From Liolophura sinensis (taxonomy: Eukaryota > Mollusca > Polyplacophora > Chitonida > Chitonidae): a stretch of DNA of 64,000 bases. How positions within the stretch are numbered: position 1 is the first letter of the stretch; the number at the start of each line of letters is the position of its first letter. Location: assembly GCF_032854445.1 (NCBI RefSeq), contig NC_088307.1, positions 23,943,953 through 24,007,952 of the forward strand. Direction: 5' to 3'. Under the pieces are notes generated by a model. It was not told the origin of the DNA. It worked only from the letters and a program-made list of their open reading frames with translations, and searched no databases. This document shows, piece by piece, positions 14,501 to 23,414 of this stretch. The position numbers were made by a program, and so were the translations under genes.

Positions 14501-15056
14501 GTATACAAACACTCTGTAGTATACAGGTGTTTCTGTCTGATCTGCCATCAAATCAGCGTGTAATTTATATGACACATTTCACACAATTCATAGAATTGAT
14601 TGATTGATTTATTTCATTGTTTATTAATGCCATGCTCAATGTATCTCAGCATTGAACGCTATCGGAATATCTGAGTATGTACATTACTTATATATTTCAG
14701 GCATAACAATAGTAGTATAGGCTTCTGTGTACAGAGCATACTGGTATGCACGACGTGTTAAACGGGTCACGGTTTTATATGACGTTGATTAATTATACGA
14801 ATGCTAAAATTCAAAGCGAGATACCTGTAATGCAGAGATATGTTGTTAAAGGTATATTCAAATTCACTCACCTGAAGTCCGGTGTTCTGTATTTGAGAAC
14901 AGTTGGGGAAGTCTCATCTAGTTTTGTTGGTGCATTATCAATTTTTGCTGACACATTACTTATTCGAACCTTCCTATAAATATCTTGAACGGGCGACATT
15001 TCAGCAGTCTGAGTGGATGGATATTGCGCTCCAGGACGACTACTGGCTACTCCCAT
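2906..15056 (-). CDS. FAM78: FAM78 family protein, three coding exons
   Basis: Spliced CDS is complement(2906..3482, 4605..4718, 14872..15056), 876 nt, 291 residues; vertebrate FAM78A is about 283. All introns are GT-AG (donors GTGAGT and GTAAGT) and the frame holds throughout. Exon 1 encodes ETSPTVLKYRTPDF (residues 48-61), exon 2 KVGWIQACTEMMFHNTYG, and exon 3 SWEFPEL, DCDGRHYPWYG, RDQSFYVWLVAWN, TIRWTMKLDI and PPNANSAQMLVWRP. These match the order and spacing of the family as I recall it. The N-terminus MGVASS has Gly2 and Ser6, as in an N-myristoylation signal, and vertebrate FAM78A also starts MGxxxS; this suggests membrane association, by inference. The C-terminus runs about 20 residues beyond the usual IPP end. 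No signal peptide or membrane segment is seen, and the family has no settled function. Intron 1 is 10.2 kb (4719-14871) and intron 2 is 1.1 kb (3483-4604), the latter mostly minisatellite. The gene is divergent from the PLPP6 orthologue. A reversed polyadenylation hexamer lies near 2295-2300. Confidence 0.93.
3661..4490. repeat. 30-bp minisatellite with 173-bp higher-order period
   Basis: It lies inside FAM78 intron 2. The first part (3661-3905) is regular: AGGGTTTACC, AAGTCAGTAC, AATCTCCCCC, about eight units. From 3905 on, units diverge and repeat as a block: the segment starting CGTCAATACAATTGCCGCCA recurs at 3911, 4084 and 4257, exactly 173 bp apart each time. The array takes up roughly three quarters of the intron. 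Confidence 0.93.
4804..4985. mobile_element. Partial copy of the TIR/48-bp element family
   Basis: The internal-right section of the family is recognisable: ATTCTAGAGCAGTGACG, then CAGTTCTGCTTGAACC, then ATTTAAGCATTTACA. It aligns by eye with 46.02-46.16 kb and 57.79-57.92 kb. The terminal inverted repeat and 48-bp unit are missing. It sits in FAM78 intron 1, about 90 bp upstream of exon 2. Confidence 0.6.
5507..5555. repeat. (AT)n microsatellite
   Basis: An uninterrupted run of alternating T and A, about 48 bp long, in FAM78 intron 1. It explains the tyrosine/isoleucine reading frames on both strands here. Confidence 0.95.
6540..7240. repeat. Degenerate tandem repeat region
   Basis: Variants of GCACATTCCCATCGGCCA recur about ten times at uneven spacing (for example near 6580, 6760, 6895, 6985, 7045 and 7060). 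This looks like an old minisatellite that has lost its regular period. No reading frame in it looks constrained. Confidence 0.5.
9480..9700 (-). mobile_element. tRNA-derived SINE, family 3
   Basis: On the minus strand a B-box-like GAGTTCGAATCC is visible (9611-9622 on the plus strand reads GGATTCGAACTC). It is followed by a core with GAGTGCCCAGAGT, a phrase shared with the repeated segment in RAB14 intron 6. The tail is unclear. Confidence 0.5.
10255..10985. repeat. 45-bp minisatellite, about 16 units
   Basis: The unit is GTAAGGCCGCAACTCGCCAG followed by GTGTATATATGACAAACCC and ACTCAC. It lies in FAM78 intron 1. Units alternate between variants (CTCGTCAGG or CTCGCCAGG, TATATATGAC or TAAACATGAC), so subsets have spread together. 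The period is a multiple of three, and a frame of 285 codons is open on the minus strand (10144-11001) as a 15-residue repeat such as PYVSGFVIYTPGELR. Large parts of the plus strand are open too, so period is the simpler explanation. Confidence 0.93.
11002..14871. other. FAM78: FAM78 intron 1, left of exon 1
   Basis: No gene is supported. A tRNA-like B-box (GGTTCGAATCT) lies at 11555 in what may be a short SINE remnant. There are A-runs at 12891 and 13800, a G-rich patch at 12307-12345 and TA-rich runs at 13920-13940. The rest is AT-rich intron without recognisable structure. Confidence 0.5.
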
Positions 15057-16113
15057 ACTCTAACGCATCCTGACGAGGCCGTGCGGAGCTCATATCTGTC
15101 TGTGATATAAAAGGGCGAAATATAATACACCTTGAAACAAAAAAAAAAAGAAGGTAGTTAGGCTGCACGTATATGACGGGAAAACTGATAGATAGATACA
15201 TAGGCCTTATACAGAATATTATGATCGAGCATTTCGTCGAAAAACACTTTAAAAAATATTTTTCAGAATAATGAGCTCGGATGTTTATTACCAGTAGCTG
15301 TGCCCAGGGTATATCCATCGTAAATAAAGAAAAAAATCACTAAAGAAGTAATTATGGATAGGTTTTACTTACACCTGTCGATGTTTCGTCGCCCTATGCC
15401 TTTCCTCGTGTAAGTGGCTTCTTTCTGTGGTGTGATGGACAGATACTGACAAGCTGATTGTTACGTCACGGCGCGAAGCGACCACGTTCCCACGTGCTTT
15501 GTGTTTACGCTGCCAGGAGTGACTCGTTGATGTATGAAGCTCCGGCTTCGTCATGGTGAGTCGACTAGCTACCCATCGGCGGAAGTGTAAAGTGGTATGA
15601 GCTCATTTAATCTACTTCTCGACCACATGCTATTTCCGGATGAAATGCAGTGAATTAAAAAAAAAAAAGAAGATAAAAACCAGGTTAGATTCATGTCACG
15701 TGACCGATGAACTGTCAACACGTTCTGTCAATCACGGAGACGGCTCAAAGGGTACAGCCTATCCCAGAATTCGCGTTGACCTGAAGGAAGAAGAAACTAA
15801 GAGGAAAGTGACCTTTGGATTTCATTTTCCCAGTTCGAGGAAAAGTGATATTTCATAATTCATGCACATGGTTGGTCCGAAGCAAAAGTGAAAAGCGAGT
15901 GCATGAGTTTTCACGAATTACAAGGCGGTTTGTGAGCAGGATATCCGAATGTTAGGCCTTGTTGAAATTCTAACAGCAACAACAACAACAGCAACAACAA
16001 AATAATTTCAGATTCTCACTGTTTGCAGGTGTCACCAAAGTTCGTTGACATTTTGATATTGAAAATTATTCACAGCCCTCGTCTGGACACAAGCCTATCC
16101 GTCAAAGGACGAA
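15057..16113. promoter_or_regulatory. Divergent FAM78/PLPP6 promoter interval
   Basis: The two start codons face away from each other across 1,057 bp, so the interval should hold both 5' UTRs and both promoters. It contains CACGTG at 15491 and a perfect 10-bp palindrome GTCACGTGAC at 15695-15704, the form bound by MiT/TFE and USF factors. It also has a TATAAAAG at about 15106 with no matching rightward gene start nearby, an A-run near 15657 and a CAA microsatellite at 15972-16000. Transcription start sites cannot be placed from sequence alone. Confidence 0.45.
15972..16000. repeat. Short CAA/GCAACAA microsatellite
   Basis: Repeats of CAACAACAACAGCAACAAC lie about 110 bp upstream of the PLPP6 start codon, probably in its 5' UTR or promoter. 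Confidence 0.8.
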
Positions 16114-18862
16114 ATGGCAGAAGGTGATAAAACTAAATCCTGTCTGAAAGAAGACGATGAAATGGTGGACATTATGTACAGCGGGAAGACTTTATGGAAC
16201 AAAATCTTGCGTTTGGACGAGGAATGCACTAAAAAACTAAGCTTCTGCGCAATGTTAGACTCTAGCTTCGGACGTCTCAGGCCGTTCATGAAACTCCTAG
16301 AGATATCTTGTCACGGAATTCCCTGGTATCTTTGTACCATAGCTGGGCTAATGATGGCATACAGACCGGAAAATATTGAAGTTTTGATGAATTTATTAAT
16401 AGGTTAGTGTACATAAAGTGACAGCTCAGTCGGTTAGCGCGCTAGCGCAGCGTAGTGACCCAGAAGCCTCTCACCAATGCAGTTGCTGTGAGTTCAAGTC
16501 CAGCTCATGCTGACTTCCTCTCCGACTGTACGTGGGAAGGTCTTCCAGCAACCTGCGCATGGTCGTGGGTTTCCCCTGGGCGGTGCCCGGTTTCCACTCA
16601 CCATAATGCTGGCCGCCGTTGTATAAGTGAAATATTCTTGAGTACGGCGTAAAACACCAATCAAAAAAAATAAAGTGACAGCCACAAATATAAGAACATA
16701 AAGAAATTACCTTGAACATGAAGTCATACCTTAGTGCTACATTTCAAGTATGGCTTTAATTGTTGGCCTCACAAGCACATGAGTTCTAGGGGAATCTCGT
16801 AAGCCTGTAAACCTTATGCATGTGGAACATTTTTTGATATCATAAATTTTCGACATGTTCGCGATAAACCTAGCAAGAATGCAGTGTATCTTAGGGTAAA
16901 GCATTGATCTACATAGATGTCTTACTTTTCCATGCATATATATGTCCAAATTGTGCATTGGTACTTATTCATAGTTTTGAGCACTCGGGTTCCTGGCAAG
17001 GAAGAGGAGGTGATAAATAACATGGATCTAAATAGGCGAAATCCTGTTTTTTGCCGATTGATCACATTCTGATTACTTTTCCAGAAAGAATTTCTTACCC
17101 ATAAGGTATATTTTTTATGCTAACGTGTTCCTCACTTGCCTATGTTACCTGGGTTAAATTTGGTGTGTTTTTACGGCTAATACTTAAGTCACGTGACTAA
17201 AGAGTGTGCTCATGATTGGCTCAGAGCAGCTATGCCATCACTGCAAAACTATGAACAGACATTTTTCATTGCCAAATGACAGAGGGTTTGAGAATACTGT
17301 TAAAGCGAATACTGTATTGCATGCGTGCTGAGAATAGTTTTTCCAAACAGATGCAAACTGTGTGCAGTGGCCATATCATCCAACATAAAACCGTTTACAC
17401 CTTCGACTATCACTTGTGAAGATGTTAATTTGTTTGTTGGATGGTGTTGGAGAACGGCAGATTTTGGAGAAGGATGTTACATTGCTCATTCACGCAAGCA
17501 ATTGTTCATGTAAGCTCTATGCATATAATTACATGATAGCTGGAAAAGATCCATAACATTGCTAATGTTGAAGGTCAGTGCATATGAAATGGTATATTTG
17601 CAAGTCTGAAGTAGAACTGAACATGTTGATTTCCAGCTGTCTTTGGGGTGCTAATTACCATGTTTTGTTGTCTATCCATACTTGTAAATGTGCTGCTAAT
17701 TATCATAGTAATAACCAAAATGCTAACTGTCACGAATGTGCTCTTGTTGTGAAGTAGAAGATAAAGATCATGTAGGAACTAGGGCTGTCCTTAAAAAATT
17801 CATTGTTGAGGATAACCCAACCCTATCAAAACAAAAAAAGGGTAGGTTAGTAGAAATTTATTTTCTTTTTTTCTGGCTAATGAGGAAATAGGGATTTTGA
17901 AGAAGTTGATATTGAGAGAAAAAAAGCAGAAAAAAACCCCAAAACAAAACAAACAACAGCCTAAGGAAAATTTTAGAGTAGGGTACTTTTTGGATTTGGA
18001 TTGATTAGTTTATCCCAGCAAATGGTTTATGGCCACATCAGGAATTACCTGCCATTATGTAAAATTGATCACAATTCCATGAAAAAAGCAGAAGACACAG
18101 AAATACACCTATATAGTGGTTAGCAAGAATAAGTAACCATATTATATTTTGTACTTCTATGTATGTATGACATTTATTATGTCATGGGTGTCCTTTGTGC
18201 TCTGCCTGGTTTCCTGTCACCACAGTGCTGGCCTTCAATCAAATAATTAAAGCAAATAAATAAGATTTAAGATGTGACATGCTCACAGGTGTCAAATATC
18301 TGTCATCTTTTGATTTTCCATAGATTGTTATTGAAACTTTTTGCATTTAGGTGCATTCAGATTAGCCTCTTTGGCCGTACGTGGGATAGTCTTCAAAGGA
18401 ATCAGTATATTGCAAAATGACTGATCTGATTATTTTTATATTATTAATTTTCCATTGTTTTTTCTTTTTTTACCAGGTTTATTTCTGGACATCACAGTAG
18501 TTGGGCTTACCAAGGTGATAGTTCGTCGAGCACGACCCGCTCATAATCAGATGGACATGTTTGCCACAATATCCGTGGACAATTATTCCTTCCCATCAGG
18601 CCACGCGAGCAGAGCAGCCATGTTGTTGTTGTTTTTTGTAAAGAAAGTGTTTTCCCCAGGGTCCATGTGGTGTTACCTCATGTGGGTGTGGTCAGTCAGT
18701 GTTAGCGTCTCCAGGGTGATTCTCGGGCGTCATCATATATTGGATGTTGTTGCAGGATTTCTTATTGGGATATGTCAGTATTACGTTTTATTACAATTCT
18801 GGCTTCCGGCCTCGCTTTGTATAAGTATACTGGAGCCATATCTGGGCCATTTCCATTTGTAG
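16114..18862 (+). CDS. PLPP6: PAP2-type lipid phosphatase, PLPP6 orthologue
   Basis: Spliced CDS is join(16114..16402, 18477..18862), 675 nt, 224 residues. The donor is GTTAGT at 16403, the acceptor TTTTTACCAG ends at 18476, and Gly97 is split by the intron. All three PAP2 motifs are present: K109-P117 (KVIVRRARP), PSGH at 136-139, and S175-R176 with H182 and D186 (SRVILGRHHILD). RPAHNQMDMF, SVDNYSFPSGHA and the LEISCHGIPW segment identify the PLPP6 (PPAPDC2) branch over other PAP2 enzymes. Family members are ER or nuclear-envelope membrane proteins that remove phosphate from presqualene, farnesyl and geranylgeranyl diphosphates. Hydrophobic stretches lie at about 66-82, 91-108, 143-152, 160-175 and 184-203. 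The protein is shorter than human PLPP6 (about 295), mainly in the N-terminal tail. An in-frame stop at 16060 precedes the chosen ATG. The intron starts with a SINE only about 20 bp after the donor. An AATAAA lies at 19187. Confidence 0.95.
16425..16669 (+). mobile_element. SINE family 1 in PLPP6 intron, 20 bp from donor
   Basis: The body starts CTCAGTCGGTTAGCGCGC (tRNA A-box), has GAGTTCAAGTCC (B-box) and a core with GGTTTCC and CATAATGCTGGCC. It ends TTGAGTACGGCGTAAAAC and CCAATCAAAAAAA. Perfect 12-bp target-site duplications ATAAAGTGACAG flank it at 16413-16424 and 16670-16681. About 12 bp of the 5' head are missing compared with the 22.6 kb copy. Confidence 0.93.
16682..18476. other. PLPP6: Rest of PLPP6 intron
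   Basis: Ordinary AT-rich intron. It holds a 12-bp perfect palindrome AGTCACGTGACT at 17187-17198 and a SINE family 1 tail fragment at about 18195-18262. It ends in a T-rich tract before the acceptor at 18476. Confidence 0.6.
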
Positions 18863-21800
18863 TATACTGCAACTATAATAAGGCCACAGAAAAACATTAC
18901 TTTTCCAATACAAACCCCCTGAATTAAAAGAAAAGAATGACTTTCTTTTGTAAAAATTGTTTTGTCTTTTTAAGAAATTTAAAAAACATCAGTGGATTGA
19001 TAGAATAAGAAATGTGTAATTTTCGAGCATTACTTAACTACATGGTGAAGCTCAGGAATCTCAATAACTGGTCTATCATTAGAGCTGTAAAAGCAGTAGG
19101 CCTACCTGGTTTATAGCTGTCTTAATATGATATGCCTGTTGTCAGTCTACTCACCACAAAGTGTACTTTACCCACAACAACTGCAAAATAAAAATAGAAA
19201 AAAAAAAAAAACAAAACAAAACAAATCACGTTGACACATACAGTGGTAAACAAAAGCAAGCAATTTTTTTATGAGGCCTTGGATAGCGCTTTGAAGTGCT
19301 CATATAAAGGCGGATTATGGAAGCATCTTATGGCATCTTAATACAGGTATTTAGATTTTGACACCAAGTACTATATAGGGTAAAATGAAGCATTTAAGGC
19401 TACAGAAAAGACAAATACTGTGACAAGTTAGTAAAATGTATGCCCTGAAGACAATGCTAAAAGGCAGAAAAATGACACAGCATGTAGTTTTATTTTCGTC
19501 ATATGTAATAGTGTTATAAATAATGTAGGTAGTAAATATAAAAAAAAATATGAAATTTTGAATTAATTTGCACTGATTTGAAGTGTTGTGTTGAAATGAT
19601 GAAAAAATTTGTGGATTTCTTTAAAAATTTTAACATCAGTAAGGTGAAATTGAGAAAATGAGCAAGAACAGGTTAATCTGTTAAAATGAGTTTTGACAGA
19701 ACATATTTTCAAGGGATTGTTTTGTGAAAATTTTTGCTGTTGCTTTGAAACAAGATTCTGTGTAATTTACGAATATGACCAGATCAGCATTTTGATATTT
19801 TTTCTAACCAGTTTGAACCAGATAGCTTATGCGAGTTCAATCATCAGGGGAGAGAACTGGCATATTGGTGTTGTAGAGTAGCTCCCCTTTATTGAAATCT
19901 AGTGGAAGACTGTGAAGTACTTTGTGTTTTCAAATCTCTCAGGGTCTTAATCTGTTTATTTAATGATAATCTGTTTATTTCATGATAATCTGTTTTTTCA
20001 TGATATGCCAAAAATGATTTGTAGAGCTTGCCCCTCTTGCCATGTTGATCCGTAGTTTGCAAGGCTGAATAGAAATTTGCAACAGCAAGCGGCCCTTACG
20101 AGAAAATGCACACTGATTGATATTGGAAACCATGGACCTAAGATCTGGAACATAAAATGAATGAAATCTGTCAGATAGATAAACCCTTGGCAGTGTTTAT
20201 ACGAGAACTTTGGAACTCGTCAATGTGGACTGATGTAAGAGCACACTACAGAATCATCCTTTGCCACTGTATATATACAGTAGTATGTTAACATTCTCTA
20301 GAATATAAAAGATAACTGCTTACATAGTAAAACTAGAGCAGCAATGACAGTGTGAGGCAAGAGGTTACTCTTAATCGGTGAAATACAGCTTCTTGTCTGT
20401 TTATCTCTGAGTTCTTTTCCAATTGTTAAGGGACATTTACAGAAGAAATTTATTTTCCAACACATTTGAAATTGTATGAGGCACAGGTGTGATTATTTAT
20501 AAATTCAAGTATTAAAATCAGTTACATTGCTTTAAGCAAGAAAAAATCATAAAATATTTATTCCGGGTAGAACGGAATATAAGAATGTGGACCTGGAAAA
20601 TTGAAATCGTTCTAGGAACCTGTCCTAGTGTAATAGAACAGTTAGATTAGGAGCTCACCATAGCACAGTGATTGAGAAACTGGAAAAGTCCGCGTTTAAA
20701 TCTAGGACATTACACAACTTCTGTTTTTCTTAGCTGCAGCAGCAGTGGGACTTCCTGTGTATGGTGTCTTTGCCATGGTATTCTAGTTGAACAGCACTGT
20801 AAATATGTCAGCGCTGAGTCTACCTGCTGCAAGGAAAAGTCATCATGATGTGACCAAAAATATCATGAAAGAGATATTGATCTCCAATTGAATCAAGCAA
20901 CCAGACCATCAGTCAGTCTATCAATCACACCTCTCCGGTATTGGAAGCAGTTTCAGGTATTACTTAAGATTAATTATCTGTATTTTTGTAGTCTTTGAAT
21001 GCAATTGGCACATTTTGGAATATTGTGTTGATTCTGGCAATGCAAAAACACTTCTTCATTTCTGTACATTGTCTATACCAGCACATTTATATGCATCCGT
21101 ACCCATCATATCTCTGCTGGTTTTCAACAGACCAAACATTGATACAAAGGATATGAATTGAAATAGATATAGGAATAGATCATGTGTTTTAGTATATACT
21201 GTAATAGTTCATATTTGTAAGCTGTTACAATGATTTATTTTTGGATATCATATATATGCTGATTTTCCTCTTGACTTGGCAACTTCTGGTTCTTTAAACA
21301 GAGTGTTATTTTTGTCTATTAAGGGTTTCCACTAGGCATGTAGACGAAATTCTACAAAATGGCGAGTAACATTCTATTCGAGTGACTTTGAAGTTAGGTG
21401 TATTAAGTGTGGTTGTCATATCTAGTGGAAATTGGATTTATGTGGTTTTTAAGACAGGTTACCATTCCAGTAACATGTTAAAATTTTTTTGATCTCAAGC
21501 CTATTTTTTTGTGTGTTTGCTCAGTTGTTTGCTGTGTGAAATAGGCCCTATATTTGTTTTACACGTATAATTGTACAGATTTCAGACAGTTTCATGTAGT
21601 TACTTCTGTCTCATATCAGATGTAAAACAGGACCATTTTGTTATAATTAATGAATGGATGTATGCTACTGTATATTTTAAAAGTAATGAAACAAGAAAAT
21701 TTCATTGTTGTTGATAGTGTACTGTAAAGGTTATTGCTTTAAGACTACACGAGGTACGAAATACTGCATATCATTAAAAATTGTATATTTACTGTGATAT

Positions 21801-22050
21801 AATTTATGCTTTACTTGCAATAAAATGTAACATTTTGAAATTCCAGTTATCAGAATGTGCCTTAGCTTCATATGTGATAATTTCATTGTCCTGCAGCTCT
21901 TTAAACTTTGGAAATCGGTAAAAATCTGCCCATTTAGCCCCACGTTATCTATCAGCTCGGGTCCTTGCGAAAACCTCTGATGCTCAAAGCTATGAATCGT
22001 TACTAAGTTCCGAAACCAATGGAAACAGATCTCTTTAAAAACTCTGGCCA
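18863..22050. other. PLPP6 3' flank and intergenic DNA
   Basis: Includes the PLPP6 3' UTR; the first clear AATAAA is at 19187. A possible old SINE (about 20650-20960) has a tRNA-like start, CACCATAGCACAGTGATTGA. Short direct repeats of CTGTTTATTT-type phrases lie at 19948-20000. No gene was recognised. Confidence 0.5.
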
Positions 22051-22063
22051 AGAATGGTATTGA

Positions 22064-22423
22064 GTGAGTGAGTGAGTACTTGGGGGTTTAACATTGTACT
22101 TAACAATTTTTCAGTCATATGGAGCGAAGGAATCCTTAGAATGTATGCAGTATGCTTCCTTTTTGCAAGACCGATTTCCACTACTCTTTTATCTAGTGCT
22201 GCTTCACTGAGAGGCCTTATCGAAGGGCAATTTAGTTGCCCTGCGTGAGTCATTATACTGATATGCGCCAACCAGTTGTTCCACTATCCTCTTTATGCTT
22301 AACGCCAAGCGAGGAAGTTACAACTTACTCTTTTAAGGTCTTAGGTGTGACTCAACCCAGGATTGACCTTGGATATACCGCTCCTGAAGCAGACGCTCAA
22401 CCAACTGTGCTACTGGGGCCGGT
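22064..22423 (-). mobile_element. SINE family 2, full-length copy
   Basis: Reverse orientation, 360 bp. On the plus strand it starts with GTGAGTGAGTGAGT (the tail repeat) and GGGGTTTAACATTGTACTTA. It ends with the reversed tRNA-like head (CAGGATTGACC, B-box; CAACTGTGCTACTGGGGCC, A-box side). The 13-bp target-site duplication AGAATGGTATTGA lies at 22051-22063 and 22424-22436. Confidence 0.92.
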
Positions 22424-22562
22424 AGAATGGTATTGAAGCCACTTCTCATACAACCATGAAAGTCAAGTCCGGAACCGTAATCCCTTGAATAAGACCAGCC
22501 ACATGAACCCTGTTTCCTTGACGGTATCTGTTAGCTTAGTTTTTTGTTTTCTAATATTTCAG

Positions 22563-22837
22563 GGGGCCTCCGTGGCTCAGTCGGTTAGCACGCTAGCGCA
22601 GCGTAATGACCCAGGAGCCTCTCACCAATGCGGTCGCTGTGAGTTCAAGTCCAGCTCATGCTGGCTTTCTCTCCGGCCGTAAGTGGGAAGGTCTGCCAGC
22701 AACCTGCGCATGGTCGTGGGTTTCCCCCGGGCTGTGCCCGGTTTCCACCCACAATAATTCTGGCCGCCGTTGTATAAGTGAAATATTCTTGAGTACGGCG
22801 TAAAACACCAATCAAAAAAAAAAAAAAAAAAAAAAAA
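22563..22837 (+). mobile_element. SINE family 1, full-length copy
   Basis: Complete reference copy, 275 bp. The head is GGCCTCCGTGGCTCAGTCGG; A-box TGGCTCAGTCGGTTAG and B-box GAGTTCAAGTCC are clear. The core has GGGTTTCCCCCGGGCTGTGC and the tail ends TTGAGTACGGCGTAAAAC, CCAATC and a long A-run. The perfect 13-bp target-site duplication TCTAATATTTCAG lies at 22550-22562 and 22838-22850. Perfect duplications and a long A-tail point to a recent insertion. Confidence 0.96.
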
Positions 22838-22963
22838 TCTAATATTTCAGTGTTATCACAACAGTGTCTTGAGCAGAAGACACATGACACTGGGCCTACC
22901 CAAGTGTACAGAAAATCTCCTTGTTCTGAGCACCGAATAAGGATGTAAGAGTATGGCCAATTT

Positions 22964-23130
22964 AGGGATACGGAATCAGCACTAACTGGCTGACAGTGAA
23001 GATAGGTTTCATGGGTTAAACCGTCACACTTGAATAATTCTGCCCTACCGAAAATTCAACTTAACCTTGGCAGAGCCTGGTATTGCCTATCTCTCACATC
23101 AGCCAATCAGAATTGATTCTGTATCCCTTT
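22964..23130. mobile_element. Small MITE with GGGATACNGAATC ends
   Basis: The left end AGGGATACGGAATCA is mirrored by GATTCTGTATCCCTTT at the right end, giving terminal inverted repeats of about 15-18 bp on a 167-bp element. A second copy with the same ends and the shared phrase CAGCCAATCAGAATTGATT lies at 45.68-45.80 kb. No coding capacity. Confidence 0.7.
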
Positions 23131-23201
23131 AAGACATAGCATCTGTTGCAAGGCTGAACTTAGTCTTACACTTCAGAGACCTAGGAATGCAAACACAGTA
23201 A

Positions 23202-23403
23202 AGTACTGGGGTGCTGCAATGGCCTAGTGGTTAGCTTGCTAGTGCAGCACAATGACTCCGAAGCTTCTTATCAATGTGATCACTGGGAGTTCAAGCTGTG
23301 GGTTTGTCCTACCCAGTTTCCTCCTACCATAATGCTGGACGCCACCATTAAAATGAAATATTCTTGAGTACGCTGTGAAAACACCAATGAAATAAATAAA
23401 TCA
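23202..23403 (+). mobile_element. SINE family 1, internally shortened copy
   Basis: tRNA-like head GCAATGGCCTAGTGGTTAGC, B-box GGGAGTTCAAGC, then a shortened core and the tail TTGAGTACGCTGTGAAAAC with AATAAATAAATC. The target-site duplication AAACACAGTAA lies at 23191-23201 and 23404-23414. Confidence 0.88.
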
Positions 23404-23414
23404 AAACACAGTAA

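Noticed and set aside
16455-16719. Open frames with SPAHADFLSDCTW and similar repeats across the window
   Set aside because: They lie within SINE family 1 copies, on either strand, and recur wherever that SINE is inserted.
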